64,000 bases of DNA, from the NCBI RefSeq assembly GCF_001552655.1, contig NZ_BCRP01000014.1, forward strand, positions 1 to 64,000, in the 5' to 3' direction. The notes below the pieces were generated by a model. The model saw only the letters and a list, made by a program, of their open reading frames with translations, made no database searches and had not been told where the DNA came from. The position numbers and the translations under genes are program-made. Of the stretch, positions 47,782-56,419 are shown one piece after another; position 1 is the stretch's first letter, and every line of letters starts with the position of its first letter. Source of the stretch: Alicyclobacillus kakegawensis NBRC 103104 (lineage in GTDB: Bacteria; Bacillota; Bacilli; Alicyclobacillales; Alicyclobacillaceae).

Positions 47782-48798
47782 CTAGTGCCGACCCTTCAGA
47801 ACGTTCAAGAGGCTCGCGTAGACCGACTTATGGGCCTTGTCCGAGCTTTCCAAGGTGCGCAGTTCATGGACAAAATCGGTGACCGCGGCGGGGCCCTGCT
47901 GGTGGTCCCAATGGTGGTCCTTGGCCAATTGCGCATCTGTTAAATTGAAGTAGGCGTAGGAGACGTCCTTGGGTCTGTCCCCGAGCGGGTCGTCCCAGGT
48001 TACGTCGAGCTGGTACCAACGCCCGTGCAGCTTCACCTCGTTCCACATGTGCGATCCGTCCGCGGTTCCCGTGATGATGCGCGTGGGGATGCCAGCGTCG
48101 GTCAGCATGCGGTACGCCAGCAGAGCGTATCCCTGGCACACCGCCTTGCCGCTGGCCAGAGCGTCGTAGGCTGTGTAGCGCGTGCCACCCACGTCATACT
48201 GCACATGCTGGACAATCCAATCGTGGATGGCCTTTTCCTTCTGAAAATCGAGCATACCCGGCTTGATGATCTGCCGCAGGATTTTGTGTACGCGGGTGTT
48301 CACGAACGCACTCTCCGCCTTCGACTCGCGGTACTTCACATAGAACCGCACCGTATCTTTGGAGGCCAGCCACGTGCACTCCACCGTCCAGCGGCTGATG
48401 TTCCAGTCGACGTACGGATCGGCCGCGGCGGCCGTGCGGAACGCCTGCTCCGCCTCGCCAACGGAGCGCAGATGAGGCCACGTGAGCGTGAAGGAACTAG
48501 CCCTTTGCTCCAGGTGTCGATAGATCTCTTTCTTGTAATTGGCAGGCGGGGCGCTCCCGTGCACCTGAGCCACATGGGTCGCGGTCTGCACCTTCATCGG
48601 TGCTCCATCCAGTACTTCCTCGTCGGACTGGCCGTCCGCTGGCATCTCCAGCTTGTGGGCAGGCAGAGGGAGTGACCCGGCAGAGCCGGTCCACTCCTCA
48701 TGAGCCAGCCAATTGGCGAGCGGCTTCTGCCCCGCGAACGCCAGCCAGCCAAACAGCACCAACATAGCCACACCGCATAAAGACCCCAATCGGCGCAC
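47782..48798 (-). CDS. Membrane-anchored transglutaminase-like protein
   Basis: 338-aa protein with an N-terminal membrane anchor (residues 5-24) and an extracytoplasmic transglutaminase-like domain. The triad reads Cys221 in GKAVCQGYALLAYRML, His250 in GSHMWNEV and Asp265 in YQLDVTWDDP. Such bacterial proteins may be proteases or cross-linking enzymes of the envelope; the role here is unknown. The start is GTG 48798 with GGGGGA 12 bases upstream. It has the same promoter-like repeat upstream as pxpBC. Confidence 0.85.
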   Translation of the reverse strand: MRRLGSLCGVAMLVLFGWLAFAGQKPLANWLAHEEWTGSAGSLPLPAHKLEMPADGQSDEEVLDGAPMKVQTATHVAQVHGSAPPANYKKEIYRHLEQRASSFTLTWPHLRSVGEAEQAFRTAAAADPYVDWNISRWTVECTWLASKDTVRFYVKYRESKAESAFVNTRVHKILRQIIKPGMLDFQKEKAIHDWIVQHVQYDVGGTRYTAYDALASGKAVCQGYALLAYRMLTDAGIPTRIITGTADGSHMWNEVKLHGRWYQLDVTWDDPLGDRPKDVSYAYFNLTDAQLAKDHHWDHQQGPAAVTDFVHELRTLESSDKAHKSVYASLLNVLKGRH

Positions 48799-48843
48799 GA
48801 GAGAATGTCCCCCTTGCTCTCAGACCCTAATACGAGTTCGACT

Positions 48844-48897
48844 ATTTGCGATTTTATTCTATCATCCCTTGGGGATGGTCGGCGAGAATGTGGAGGA
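48844..48897 (-). repeat. Dispersed promoter-like repeat, copy B
   Basis: Homologous to 45550-45603. On the minus strand it has CCATCCCC...GGGATG followed by the extended -10 TGATAGAAT, about 50 bases upstream of the transglutaminase-like gene start. Stem bases and the downstream TTCTCGCCG block are conserved between copies while the loop changes. The rest of 48900-49007 holds nothing clear. Confidence 0.5.
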
Positions 48898-49007
48898 GAA
48901 TTGTTTATCGATAGTTGGCTCGACCGGTGGCCCATACACGAAGACGCTGAAAATGATTGCTGAGACCAACAGAAAGGCGACTGTGTGATCACCGCGAACG
49001 AAAGATA

Positions 49008-49047
49008 TGGTCCAAAGCACCTAAAAACTCTTAAGTGCTTTGGACCA
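49008..49047 (-). terminator. Strong hairpin after the S-layer-like gene
   Basis: TGGTCCAAAGCAC and GTGCTTTGGACCA form a perfect 13-bp stem with a 14-base loop, 70 bases after the stop codon of the S-layer-like gene. The T-run is weak (TATCTTTCG). It fits an mRNA-stabilising terminator of a highly expressed gene. Confidence 0.65.
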
Positions 49048-49117
49048 CTGCACTGCATCTGTCACTGCGGTTATTGGCTGTGAAACAATGATCCTAACTT
49101 ATCGGGTCAACGTGACC

Positions 49118-51886
49118 TCATGCCGGAGGCGCCTCGACATACGAACCGCTCACGGAAACGGAAGTTCCAGCAGTCAGAGCGTTGTTATCCGCGTCCTTCG
49201 TCAACGCTTGGGATCCTGCCGGTACAACCTTAACCGTGACAGATTGGTTGGTGTTAATTGGACTTGCAAGTGCAATATCAGCGTACGATGTGTCAGCTTC
49301 GGCAGCCACACTTGTTACACTTACCTGAGTGCCATTCACATATACCGCAAAGTCAGATCCGGTCGTGTCAACAGACACAGGTTCACTGAAGTGAACACGA
49401 ATGCCCCAAGCCGACGTACTACCCGGTGTTGCCACAGCAAACTGCGCGGATTTCAGAACCGGTGCCGTATTGTCAAATAGAGAAACCATGTCCGTAAAGT
49501 CATTTGCATGGTTGGTCGAATCAGCCACTACACTTCCATCTGTTGCCACAACGTTCTTGCTGATGTCCAGCAGCTCTTGGGTATCGCTAGCAACGGAGTT
49601 GGCTGGAAGTGTAATGTAAACCACCTGCTTATTTCCGTAGAAAGTAAGTGTCGTACCAGTTGGCAAAGGCTGTCCGTCCAACGTGTAGTTCGAAGCAGTA
49701 ATAGCACTATTCGTCATATCGTGACCAAAATTCAACTTGATCACATCGTGTGTAGAACTATCAACCGTAGGTTGAATGTAATTTGTAGGTGCACTGTATA
49801 CAGCCGACACAGTAGCCGCTACGTTGGAAATATGGTCAGTCGCGTCTTCTACCGCACCCTTAGCGATCGATACGTTATACGTTCCCGCGGTTGGAGCTTC
49901 GGTTAGAGTAATAACAAGGTCCTTACCGGAAACGGTCGCCGACGAGATAGGCTGTACCACATCATCTTGCGTCACAGTAATGTCGCTGGTCTGTGCACCG
50001 TAGGTGCCGTCGAGAGTTTCATTAAACGGAATGACCAGTTGGCCACTACCGTTAAAGTAGGCTCCCCCAACGACTTGAGGACCGTTGGCTGATAGAGTTA
50101 CGGTGCCATTGTACTCCGCTCCGACAAAACCGTTATTATCCTCATAACCTGTGATATCGACACTCAAAACCGCGGAAGTTGCACCAGAAGCATACACCGG
50201 ATTGCCCGGGTCGTCGCCAACCGTTACCTGATAGTCAGTAGAATCAGTCTCAGTAATATTTACATTCGTGAAGGTATGGGATCCTTCTTTGACCGTTACG
50301 GTCGGGTTAGCCGTAATAGGCTCGCTAAATTTTACGTTAAACGTGTACTTAGAAACAGGTGTGACACTTACGACGCTCGGTGCACTACTATTTGTTGTTG
50401 CCGTATAGCTACCAGTTAGTAATGTAGCCACGTTCCCAGCGGTATCGGTAGCGTTGTAGATTGTCACGGTATGGGTACCGGCTGCTAACAACGCCGCATT
50501 CGCACCCGTCAGTTCAGGGGTCAGAACGCTGTAATCGCCAGGTGTTCCGTCCACCGTCACATTAGTCGTGGAGCCATCAGCCACTACGATGCCATCAATC
50601 TTGACGGTCATCGTTTCAGTTACAGGCTTATTAAAGGTCAATTTAACCTTGTCACCAACGACTGAAGCGCTAACCAAGGACGGAGCCGTAGTGTCATTAA
50701 AGACCTGGGTCGCACCGGTGTAAGGAGTGACGAAATTGAAGTTGGTATCAAGTACACCCTGAACATCAACTTCATAGGAATTCCCGTTGCTCAAAATCGG
50801 GCTTTCGACACCGGTCGAATTGTCGTCAACGGACAAGATTACCGTTTCCTTATCGGGCTGCAATGTTGCCGTCAACGACTTCCCGGAGGGAACAGACAGG
50901 GCGGAACCATTCACCCTGACAGTATAGTTGCTCGGATCCTCAGCACTCGCTTGGTCTACAGGCTTGTTAAACTTCACAACAATTTCGTTGGCGTTAATAG
51001 CATTCACCGACGAAACCGCAAGCTGAGCATTGTAGGTCACATAGATGCTCTGCTTCTTGGTATCAACGCCGTTGGTGGCCACAGCAGTAATGGTGTTCTT
51101 GCCTTCACGCAGCGTCAGGTTGAAGTCCGGGCCACTGCCGCTCTGAAGCTTACCGTTGAGGTACAATTTGACGGACTTCTCATTGCTGTTCACGGTGACC
51201 TTCTGAGAGGCCGTTGTGACAACTTGCCCGTCGCTCAGGCCGGTGATGCTCACACTGGGCTCTCCGAGCGTGACATAGATGCTCTGCTTCTTCGTCTCCA
51301 CACCATTCGTGACGACAGCGGTGATGGTGTTTTTGCCATCGCGCAGCGTCAGCTTGAAGGTCGGGCCATTGCCGCTCTGCAGCTTACCGTTCAGGTACAA
51401 CTTGACCGACTTCTCGTTGCTCTTCACCGTCACGGTTTGCGAAGCCGTCAGGACGGTCTGGTTATTGCTCAAACCGGTGATGCTCACGGTCGGCGCCGCC
51501 GGCTGGGTCACAGTCACCTTGTACTTGTGCGACACGCCGTTCGCCGTTACGGTGAAATAGGCGGTTCCAGCCTTGTGGCCGGTGATGGTCACCGTGGCCT
51601 GCCCCTTCGCGTTGGTCACAACGTCGCCAGGAGAAGCCGTGGCGACACTCCGGTTAGAGCTCCGAAAGGTCACCAGTGCCCCCTTGATGGGCTTGTTGTG
51701 CGAATCCTTGATGGTGACCGTGAACTTCTCGGTCTTTGTCACCATAATGCTTTTCAGAGTTGTCGCCGATTCATGCGCGACTTTGGTCGTGTTGTAGTGC
51801 GTGGTTGCCGCGTATGCAGACATAGGTGCGGCCATGGTACCGAGTACTACGGATGCTGCCGCGATGCCCTTCAATGCACGCTTCAA
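49118..51886 (-). CDS. Large secreted S-layer-like protein with Ig-type repeats
   Basis: 922-aa exported protein with signal peptide MKRALKGIAAASVVLGTMAAPMSAYA. Residues 45-127 form an invasin/Big-type Ig domain. Two near-identical 76-aa modules follow (132-207, 210-285). The rest (286-920) is a series of SbsC-like and Ig-like beta domains rich in Thr, Ser, Val and Asn. No SLH or LPXTG anchor is seen. TTG 51886 follows AAGGAGGAGG by seven bases. A long leader, a strong terminator hairpin and low Cys content fit an abundant surface-layer or adhesin protein. Function inferred. Confidence 0.8.
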   Translation of the reverse strand: MKRALKGIAAASVVLGTMAAPMSAYAATTHYNTTKVAHESATTLKSIMVTKTEKFTVTIKDSHNKPIKGALVTFRSSNRSVATASPGDVVTNAKGQATVTITGHKAGTAYFTVTANGVSHKYKVTVTQPAAPTVSITGLSNNQTVLTASQTVTVKSNEKSVKLYLNGKLQSGNGPTFKLTLRDGKNTITAVVTNGVETKKQSIYVTLGEPSVSITGLSDGQVVTTASQKVTVNSNEKSVKLYLNGKLQSGSGPDFNLTLREGKNTITAVATNGVDTKKQSIYVTYNAQLAVSSVNAINANEIVVKFNKPVDQASAEDPSNYTVRVNGSALSVPSGKSLTATLQPDKETVILSVDDNSTGVESPILSNGNSYEVDVQGVLDTNFNFVTPYTGATQVFNDTTAPSLVSASVVGDKVKLTFNKPVTETMTVKIDGIVVADGSTTNVTVDGTPGDYSVLTPELTGANAALLAAGTHTVTIYNATDTAGNVATLLTGSYTATTNSSAPSVVSVTPVSKYTFNVKFSEPITANPTVTVKEGSHTFTNVNITETDSTDYQVTVGDDPGNPVYASGATSAVLSVDITGYEDNNGFVGAEYNGTVTLSANGPQVVGGAYFNGSGQLVIPFNETLDGTYGAQTSDITVTQDDVVQPISSATVSGKDLVITLTEAPTAGTYNVSIAKGAVEDATDHISNVAATVSAVYSAPTNYIQPTVDSSTHDVIKLNFGHDMTNSAITASNYTLDGQPLPTGTTLTFYGNKQVVYITLPANSVASDTQELLDISKNVVATDGSVVADSTNHANDFTDMVSLFDNTAPVLKSAQFAVATPGSTSAWGIRVHFSEPVSVDTTGSDFAVYVNGTQVSVTSVAAEADTSYADIALASPINTNQSVTVKVVPAGSQALTKDADNNALTAGTSVSVSGSYVEAPPA
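51032..51493 (-). repeat. Tandem 228-bp coding repeat in the S-layer-like gene
   Basis: Positions 51266-51493 and 51032-51259 encode two 76-residue modules with the shared core SITGLS, TASQ, SNEKSVKLYLNGKLQSG, GKNTITAV, TKKQSIYVT. The high DNA identity suggests recent duplication. Confidence 0.8.
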
Positions 51887-52338
51887 GTGCGTTCCTCCTC
51901 CTTGACTACTTCAAAAGATGCAACTCTTGAAGATTGATTACGGGATGGTGACAAGTCACCAAACGCACCCGTTTCTGTCTCCTGCAAGCCAGCTTGGGGC
52001 TTCGTCTCCATGGCACACCAGCGCGCCATGTCTCCGCCCCGGCGCGCTTGCGCCGCGCGTCTCAGAGTGCCCTCCAAGCAATCTCACAGGAAGGCATCCC
52101 TCCTTTCAATGCAAAACGTGCTGCGCGCGCCAATACTTACCCCCCCTCTTCTATTTTCACTCTGCCGAGTAAACATGGTAACGCAGATATAGATACCCAT
52201 ATCACATAATATGCATATACGACAAGACTCTCAAATCTCCTTGTCGCGGGCAAAAAAATCACGACGCTTTTCGCCCTTTTTTTCACACATACTTGGAAGT
52301 GTATCTAAATCTACGGATCCGGAGGAAAAGCTTGCTGC
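51887..52338 (-). promoter_or_regulatory. Long untranslated leader of the S-layer-like gene
   Basis: About 450 bases separate the predicted transcription start from TTG 51886. The stretch has no conserved ORF. It includes a hairpin-forming segment near 52250-52280. Long leaders that stabilise the message are known for S-layer genes. Confidence 0.4.
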
Positions 52339-52344
52339 CGTTTT

Positions 52345-52373
52345 ATTATACTGATGATAGTCAATTTGGTAAA
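52345..52373 (-). promoter_or_regulatory. Sigma-A-type promoter for the S-layer-like gene
   Basis: On the minus strand TTTACC (52368-52373) and a perfect TATAAT (52345-52350) are separated by 17 bp. No other minus-strand gene lies between it and the S-layer-like gene. Confidence 0.5.
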
Positions 52374-52511
52374 GCGGAAAATCAAGATTATAGGAGATAA
52401 AGCAGATAAACGCGAGACCGCGGCGGCATGGAAGCCCTGGCCGCCATCTCGCACAACTGAATTGCCAGACTCCTGCTCTGCCACATAAGCGGCGGCCGCC
52501 GCCCGAGTGTT

Positions 52512-52541
52512 TTGCAGATGATTCAGCCCCCACCCTATAAT
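52512..52541 (+). promoter_or_regulatory. Promoter of SRAP gene with palindromic -10 region
   Basis: TATAAT (52536-52541) is enclosed by CACCC and GGGTG (52531-52546). The -35 is weak (TTGCAG, 18-bp spacing). Transcription would begin about a dozen bases before the start codon, leaving just enough room for the GGGGGG site. Confidence 0.45.
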
Positions 52542-52559
52542 GGGTGCGGGGGGATGGAA

Positions 52560-53270
52560 ATGTGCGGACGGTTCACGCAGGCGTTTGAGGATTGGTCGGA
52601 AGTGCTGGCGTATTTTCAGGTGATGGCGGACGGGTTCTCCTGGCCGGTGCGCTACAATGTCGCCCCGACGCAGGACGTCCCCGTCATCGTCGCGGACGGA
52701 AACCGGCGCCGCGTCGGCCCCTTGTCCTGGGGGCTCGTGCCGCGGTTTGCCACGCCCAAACGACCGCCCGTCCGCCCCATCAACGCCCGCGCGGAGACCC
52801 TGCTTGACAGCCGCTGGTTCCGTCCGCTTCTCGCGCGCAGACGTTGCGCCGTCCCCGTCGATTCGTTTTACGAGTGGCGAAAGGACACCAAACAGCCCTT
52901 GCGCATCCGGCTCCGCCAGCGGCCGGTGTTCGCCCTTGCGGGCATCTACGACACGTTCACCGGTCCGGACGGCCGCAAGGTCTCCTCCTTCGCCATCGTG
53001 ACCTGCGCGCCCAATGAATTCATGGCTGCCATCCACAACCGCATGCCCGTCATTCTGGACGATTCGGCATTGGCAGCGTGGCTGGACGCGGGGCTGACCG
53101 ACGCCGATGTGGCCGCGTCGCTGCTGCGGCCTTCGCAGGAGGAGATGGCAGCGTACCCGGTGCACCCGCGCGTCGGCAACGTGCGCCACGACGACGCCGC
53201 GCTGCTGCAGCCCTATGACCACCATGGGCAGGGCCCGGAAGGAAGCCAGACCACGTTGGGCCTGCCCTGA
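52560..53270 (+). CDS. SOS response-associated peptidase (SRAP/YedK family)
   Basis: 236-aa HMCES/YedK-type protein that cross-links to abasic sites in single-stranded DNA. The mature N-terminal Cys2 (MCGRFT), Asn33 in RYNVAPTQ, Glu105 in DSFYEWRK and His159 in AAIHNRMPVIL are the catalytic set. The start is fixed at 52560 because Cys2 must follow the initiator Met; an in-frame ATG six bases earlier would bury it. The C-terminal tail is Gly/Gln-rich. Confidence 0.93.
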   Translation: MCGRFTQAFEDWSEVLAYFQVMADGFSWPVRYNVAPTQDVPVIVADGNRRRVGPLSWGLVPRFATPKRPPVRPINARAETLLDSRWFRPLLARRRCAVPVDSFYEWRKDTKQPLRIRLRQRPVFALAGIYDTFTGPDGRKVSSFAIVTCAPNEFMAAIHNRMPVILDDSALAAWLDAGLTDADVAASLLRPSQEEMAAYPVHPRVGNVRHDDAALLQPYDHHGQGPEGSQTTLGLP

Positions 53271-53282
53271 CCGGCGGATTGC

Positions 53283-53687
53283 CTAAAGCTTGGGCACTCC
53301 GCCCTGCCGCACCCGCGCGGCGCGCCAGTCGCCGCCCGCCACCTCCGCAAACCCGGCGGAGGCCGCTGCATCCGCGTACACGTACACCTGCGCCTCTATC
53401 TCGCCCGCCTCCGTCTGCACCGGCATCAGCACACGGTTGTACAGGTTGTCTTCCCCCGGCCCGCGATACTCCTCAAGTTCGTCCAGGCGCACCAGGACGT
53501 CCGCGGTGACGTCGTAGACTTCCCCGTGCGTCCAGGCCTCCGGGTCTTCCAATAGGGCCGGATATCCTTCGCCAGTGTCGTACAGCCGCCCCCGCACCCG
53601 CGCCTGCCTCGCCACGAGTTTCGATCCGGCCAGCAGGTGGTGGTTCTGCCCATGTTCTCGTAAGGTTCCGTATACGAACACCAGCAT
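53283..53687 (-). CDS. Gamma-glutamylcyclotransferase-like protein (AIG2/BtrG fold)
   Basis: 134-aa protein with the fold signature VFVYGTLREHGQNHHLL at the N-terminus and GEVYDVTADVLVRLDELEEYRG, where a conserved acidic residue is expected. Relatives cyclise gamma-glutamyl amines to release 5-oxoproline. GGGGAGG precedes ATG 53687. It converges with the SRAP gene, 12 bases apart. A link with the 5-oxoprolinase operon 8 kb away is possible but unproven. Confidence 0.87.
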   Translation of the reverse strand: MLVFVYGTLREHGQNHHLLAGSKLVARQARVRGRLYDTGEGYPALLEDPEAWTHGEVYDVTADVLVRLDELEEYRGPGEDNLYNRVLMPVQTEAGEIEAQVYVYADAAASAGFAEVAGGDWRAARVRQGGVPKL

Positions 53688-53803
53688 GGCGGCCCTCCCC
53701 TGCTGTGTGGCGCACATCCACATGCCTGTGGGACAACCGATGCGCGGTAATGTTCTGTCAAGCGACTTACATTCACCATTTGTGCCTGGAGAGTGACGAT
53801 TGG

Positions 53804-53860
53804 TTATGTGAACAGGATGTGGCGCGACTCTTGCACCCAGGCATACAACTCTCGGTTCAT
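53804..53860 (-). CDS. Possible 18-aa small protein
   Basis: ATG 53860 has a very good ribosome binding site (AAAGGAG, eight bases upstream) and opens an 18-codon frame MNRELYAWVQESRHILFT. It lies between bdbC and the cyclotransferase gene. An AT-rich palindrome AAAATATGATATTTT just upstream may hold a promoter. I know no homologue; it could be a leader peptide or a chance frame. Confidence 0.3.
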   Translation of the reverse strand: MNRELYAWVQESRHILFT

Positions 53861-53920
53861 GCCACCAACTCCTTTATGCTAAAATATCATATTTTTGCGA
53901 CCGCCACAGCCACAGGCGTC

Positions 53921-54325
53921 TTACGCCCGTCTGCCCCGCTGCCCCAACACATCCAGCGCAAGGATGGCCAGGAACGCGACGAGCGCCAAGAGCGGGGGCG
54001 TGATGAACCCAAACACCACAAAGTCCGGGGTTGCGCAGGATACGGGAGAGGTGCAAGAAGTGCTGGTGCTCCACGCAGGCACCATTTGTATCAGGTAGTG
54101 GTACAAGGAAACACACCCGCCCACGGCCGCAAGCGGCATGGTGTACGGGCGGGACGGGATCCGCCTCGCCCACGACACCAGGGAAATCAGCGCGATAGGA
54201 TACATGCAAATCCGCTCGTACCAGCACAAATCACACGGTAGCCAGCCGAGGCCCAAGCTCCAGTACAAGCTGATTCCGCAGGCCACCACCGAAAGGGCCA
54301 AGCGGAGAAGCGCCCACCTGTCCAT
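53921..54325 (-). CDS. bdbC: Disulfide bond formation protein of DsbB type
   Basis: 134-aa membrane protein with four helices. The first redox pair is in LPCDLCWYERICMYP (Cys31, Cys34) and the second loop has CTSPVSC. It reoxidises a thiol oxidase and passes electrons to quinone. ATG 54325 is six bases after GGGGGG. No BdbD partner is adjacent. Confidence 0.92.
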   Translation of the reverse strand: MDRWALLRLALSVVACGISLYWSLGLGWLPCDLCWYERICMYPIALISLVSWARRIPSRPYTMPLAAVGGCVSLYHYLIQMVPAWSTSTSCTSPVSCATPDFVVFGFITPPLLALVAFLAILALDVLGQRGRRA

Positions 54326-54390
54326 CGCCATCCCCCCGATGCCATGCTCAACGGATCCCACTCACGCAGTGACACGCTGGTCGTACAGGC

Positions 54391-55380
54391 TCAAAGGGCA
54401 CTTGGATTCTCCCGTCCCCGCCTCGATTCCTCCCGTCTATCCGCCCAGCGCGCGTACCAAGCCGTCAAAATCGGCACCAAAATCGCCGTCACAATCACCG
54501 CCGCGGCCACCTGCACCGTGGCTGTCGCCGCTATCCCCTTGTACGCTGGGTACACCGCCGCGACGGCGACCGGCACCGCAGCCGCGTTGCCCGCTGTGGA
54601 CGCCGCCGCCATGCCTCCCACGCCAGAACCGCCCGTAACGCGGTCGAGCAGGATCAACACAACGCCCGTTATGACCACCACAGCGAGACCCAGGATGATG
54701 CCGGACGCGCCCGCCTGAACCACGTTCGCCAGATTGATGCCAAAACCAAGCGCCAGGGAGAACAGCGGGATGAGCACGTCCTGCCCTTTGCTTAAAAATT
54801 GTCGCATTTCCTCATCCAGGTTGCCGAGCACCATGCCAATGATAAGCGGCAGAATGGCATAGACGAACGCCAGCAGAGGGAACGAGGCCAGACCGGCCAC
54901 ACCCAGGATGAGCATAGTGAAAAAGGGCCCCGACTCCAAGGACATGATGGAATACGCAGCGACATCTTCGACCCGCTTGCCGATCTGGCCCATGAGCGCC
55001 ATGTACAGGCCCCCGTTGGTGTCGCTGAACGCAGCCACAATGGCCAGGGCGGACAGGCCGAGCACCAGGTGGTTCTGATCTGACGCCACGTATTTAATCA
55101 ACAGCCCAATGACAGCCGCTGTCAAGATCTTGCCAACCCACAGGGCGACGCCCTTCTTGAGGATGTACCCAGCCGAACGAAACTGGATGGTAGCCCCGAG
55201 GCAGACGTAAAAAGCGGCCAACAGCGCGAGCGTACCGGTGAACAGGCCGCCGGTGAAGGAACTTGTGAACACCGTGTTATCCCCGAGGTTCGGGAACAGG
55301 GTGCGCAAAATGGCTCCGATAAGCAGCGGAATCAACATCATCCCGCCCGGCACTTTGTCAATGGCACGTTTGATTCGCAA
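54391..55380 (-). CDS. KdgT-family sugar-acid permease
   Basis: 329-aa membrane protein with about ten helices, of the 2-keto-3-deoxygluconate permease family (KVPGGMMLIPLLIGAILRTLFP; AAFSDTNGGLYMALMGQIGK; LIPLFSLALGFGINL). TTG 55380 follows GGAGGGG by nine bases and opens the conserved family start LRIKRAIDKVPGG. It lies 22 bases downstream of pdxA2, so it probably imports the four-carbon acid used by the operon (inference). Confidence 0.88.
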   Translation of the reverse strand: MRIKRAIDKVPGGMMLIPLLIGAILRTLFPNLGDNTVFTSSFTGGLFTGTLALLAAFYVCLGATIQFRSAGYILKKGVALWVGKILTAAVIGLLIKYVASDQNHLVLGLSALAIVAAFSDTNGGLYMALMGQIGKRVEDVAAYSIMSLESGPFFTMLILGVAGLASFPLLAFVYAILPLIIGMVLGNLDEEMRQFLSKGQDVLIPLFSLALGFGINLANVVQAGASGIILGLAVVVITGVVLILLDRVTGGSGVGGMAAASTAGNAAAVPVAVAAVYPAYKGIAATATVQVAAAVIVTAILVPILTAWYARWADRREESRRGRENPSAL

Positions 55381-55402
55381 GGAAATTCCCCTCCACTCCG
55401 TC

Positions 55403-56419
55403 TTATCCCGCACTTCCGGTGAGAAAATCGGCCGCCACCTGGATGGCCGCAATCATGCTCCGTTCGCGCGCGACGCCGCGTCCGGCGATGTCGAAGGCGG
55501 TCCCATGATCAACCGATGTCCGCAGAATCGGCAGGCCGAGGGTGACATTGATGCCGGTGTCAAACCCCAGCATTTTGATGGCGATGTGCCCTTGGTCATG
55601 GTACATGGCAATCACGGCGTCGAACTCGCCGCTTGCCGCGCGCGCGTACACAGAGTCCGGCGGCAGCGGCCCCGTCACCTGCAGGCCCTCCGCCCGCGCC
55701 TGGTCGACCGCGGGTTGAATCTGGCGCTCGTCCTCGTCGCCAAACAGCCCCCCTTCGCCAGCGTGGGGATTGAGCCCAGCGACGGCAATCTTCGGATTGG
55801 GCAAGCCAAACTGTTTCAACGAGGCCGCCGTCAGCCGGATGCGCTCCAAAATCCGCTCCGTGGTCGCCATCTCGATGGCCTGGCGCAAACTCACGTGGGT
55901 GGTCACGTGCACCACACGCAGTCCTGCGTTCACCAGCATCATGGCGGAACTGGCCGATCCGGACAACGCCGCCAGCGCCTCGGTGTGCCCGGGATACTTC
56001 ACCCCCGCCAGCTTCCAGGCCTCCTTGTTGATGGGCGCGGTGCAGACGGCGTCCACCTGCTTTTGCACGGCCAACTCCACCGATTTGCGCACATAATCAA
56101 ACGCTGCCTGCCCCGCCTCGCGCGTAACCTTGCCCCACGGCAGTCCAGCCGGGACGTTGGCGAGATTGAGGACGTCGATGGTACCCGCCGCGAACGCGGC
56201 CTCCTCCACCCCCTGGATTTCCCGCAGCTCCGGCGCTCCATTGGGGAAACGCCCCGCTTCCTCAAGAATCTGGCCGGCCTCGCGCAGGCGCCCCAGGTCA
56301 CCGATGATAAGCGGCCGTACACGTTCCCGGCACTCTGGTGCGTATAGCGCCAGCAGGCTGATTTCCGGCCCAATACCCGCCGGGTCTCCCATCGTCACGG
56401 CAACCAACGGTTTCGTCAT
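55403..56419 (-). CDS. pdxA2: 4-hydroxythreonine-4-phosphate dehydrogenase-family enzyme, PdxA2 type
   Basis: 338-aa oxidoreductase beginning PLVAVTMGDPAGIGPE. Metal histidines are visible in YPGHTEALA, GLNPHAGEGGLFGDEDE and AMYHDQGHIAIKMLGF, and GLPILRTSVDHGTAFDIAG is the family signature. Next to a DUF1537 kinase it is expected to oxidise D-threonate- or D-erythronate-4-phosphate to DHAP and CO2, not to make vitamin B6. Start and kinase stop overlap as ATGA. Confidence 0.88.
   Translation of the reverse strand: MTKPLVAVTMGDPAGIGPEISLLALYAPECRERVRPLIIGDLGRLREAGQILEEAGRFPNGAPELREIQGVEEAAFAAGTIDVLNLANVPAGLPWGKVTREAGQAAFDYVRKSVELAVQKQVDAVCTAPINKEAWKLAGVKYPGHTEALAALSGSASSAMMLVNAGLRVVHVTTHVSLRQAIEMATTERILERIRLTAASLKQFGLPNPKIAVAGLNPHAGEGGLFGDEDERQIQPAVDQARAEGLQVTGPLPPDSVYARAASGEFDAVIAMYHDQGHIAIKMLGFDTGINVTLGLPILRTSVDHGTAFDIAGRGVARERSMIAAIQVAADFLTGSAG

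Noticed and set aside
55403-56419. Vitamin B6 biosynthesis role for the PdxA-like gene
   Set aside because: Context with a DUF1537 kinase and sugar-acid permease points to the PdxA2 catabolic role; no other B6 genes are nearby.
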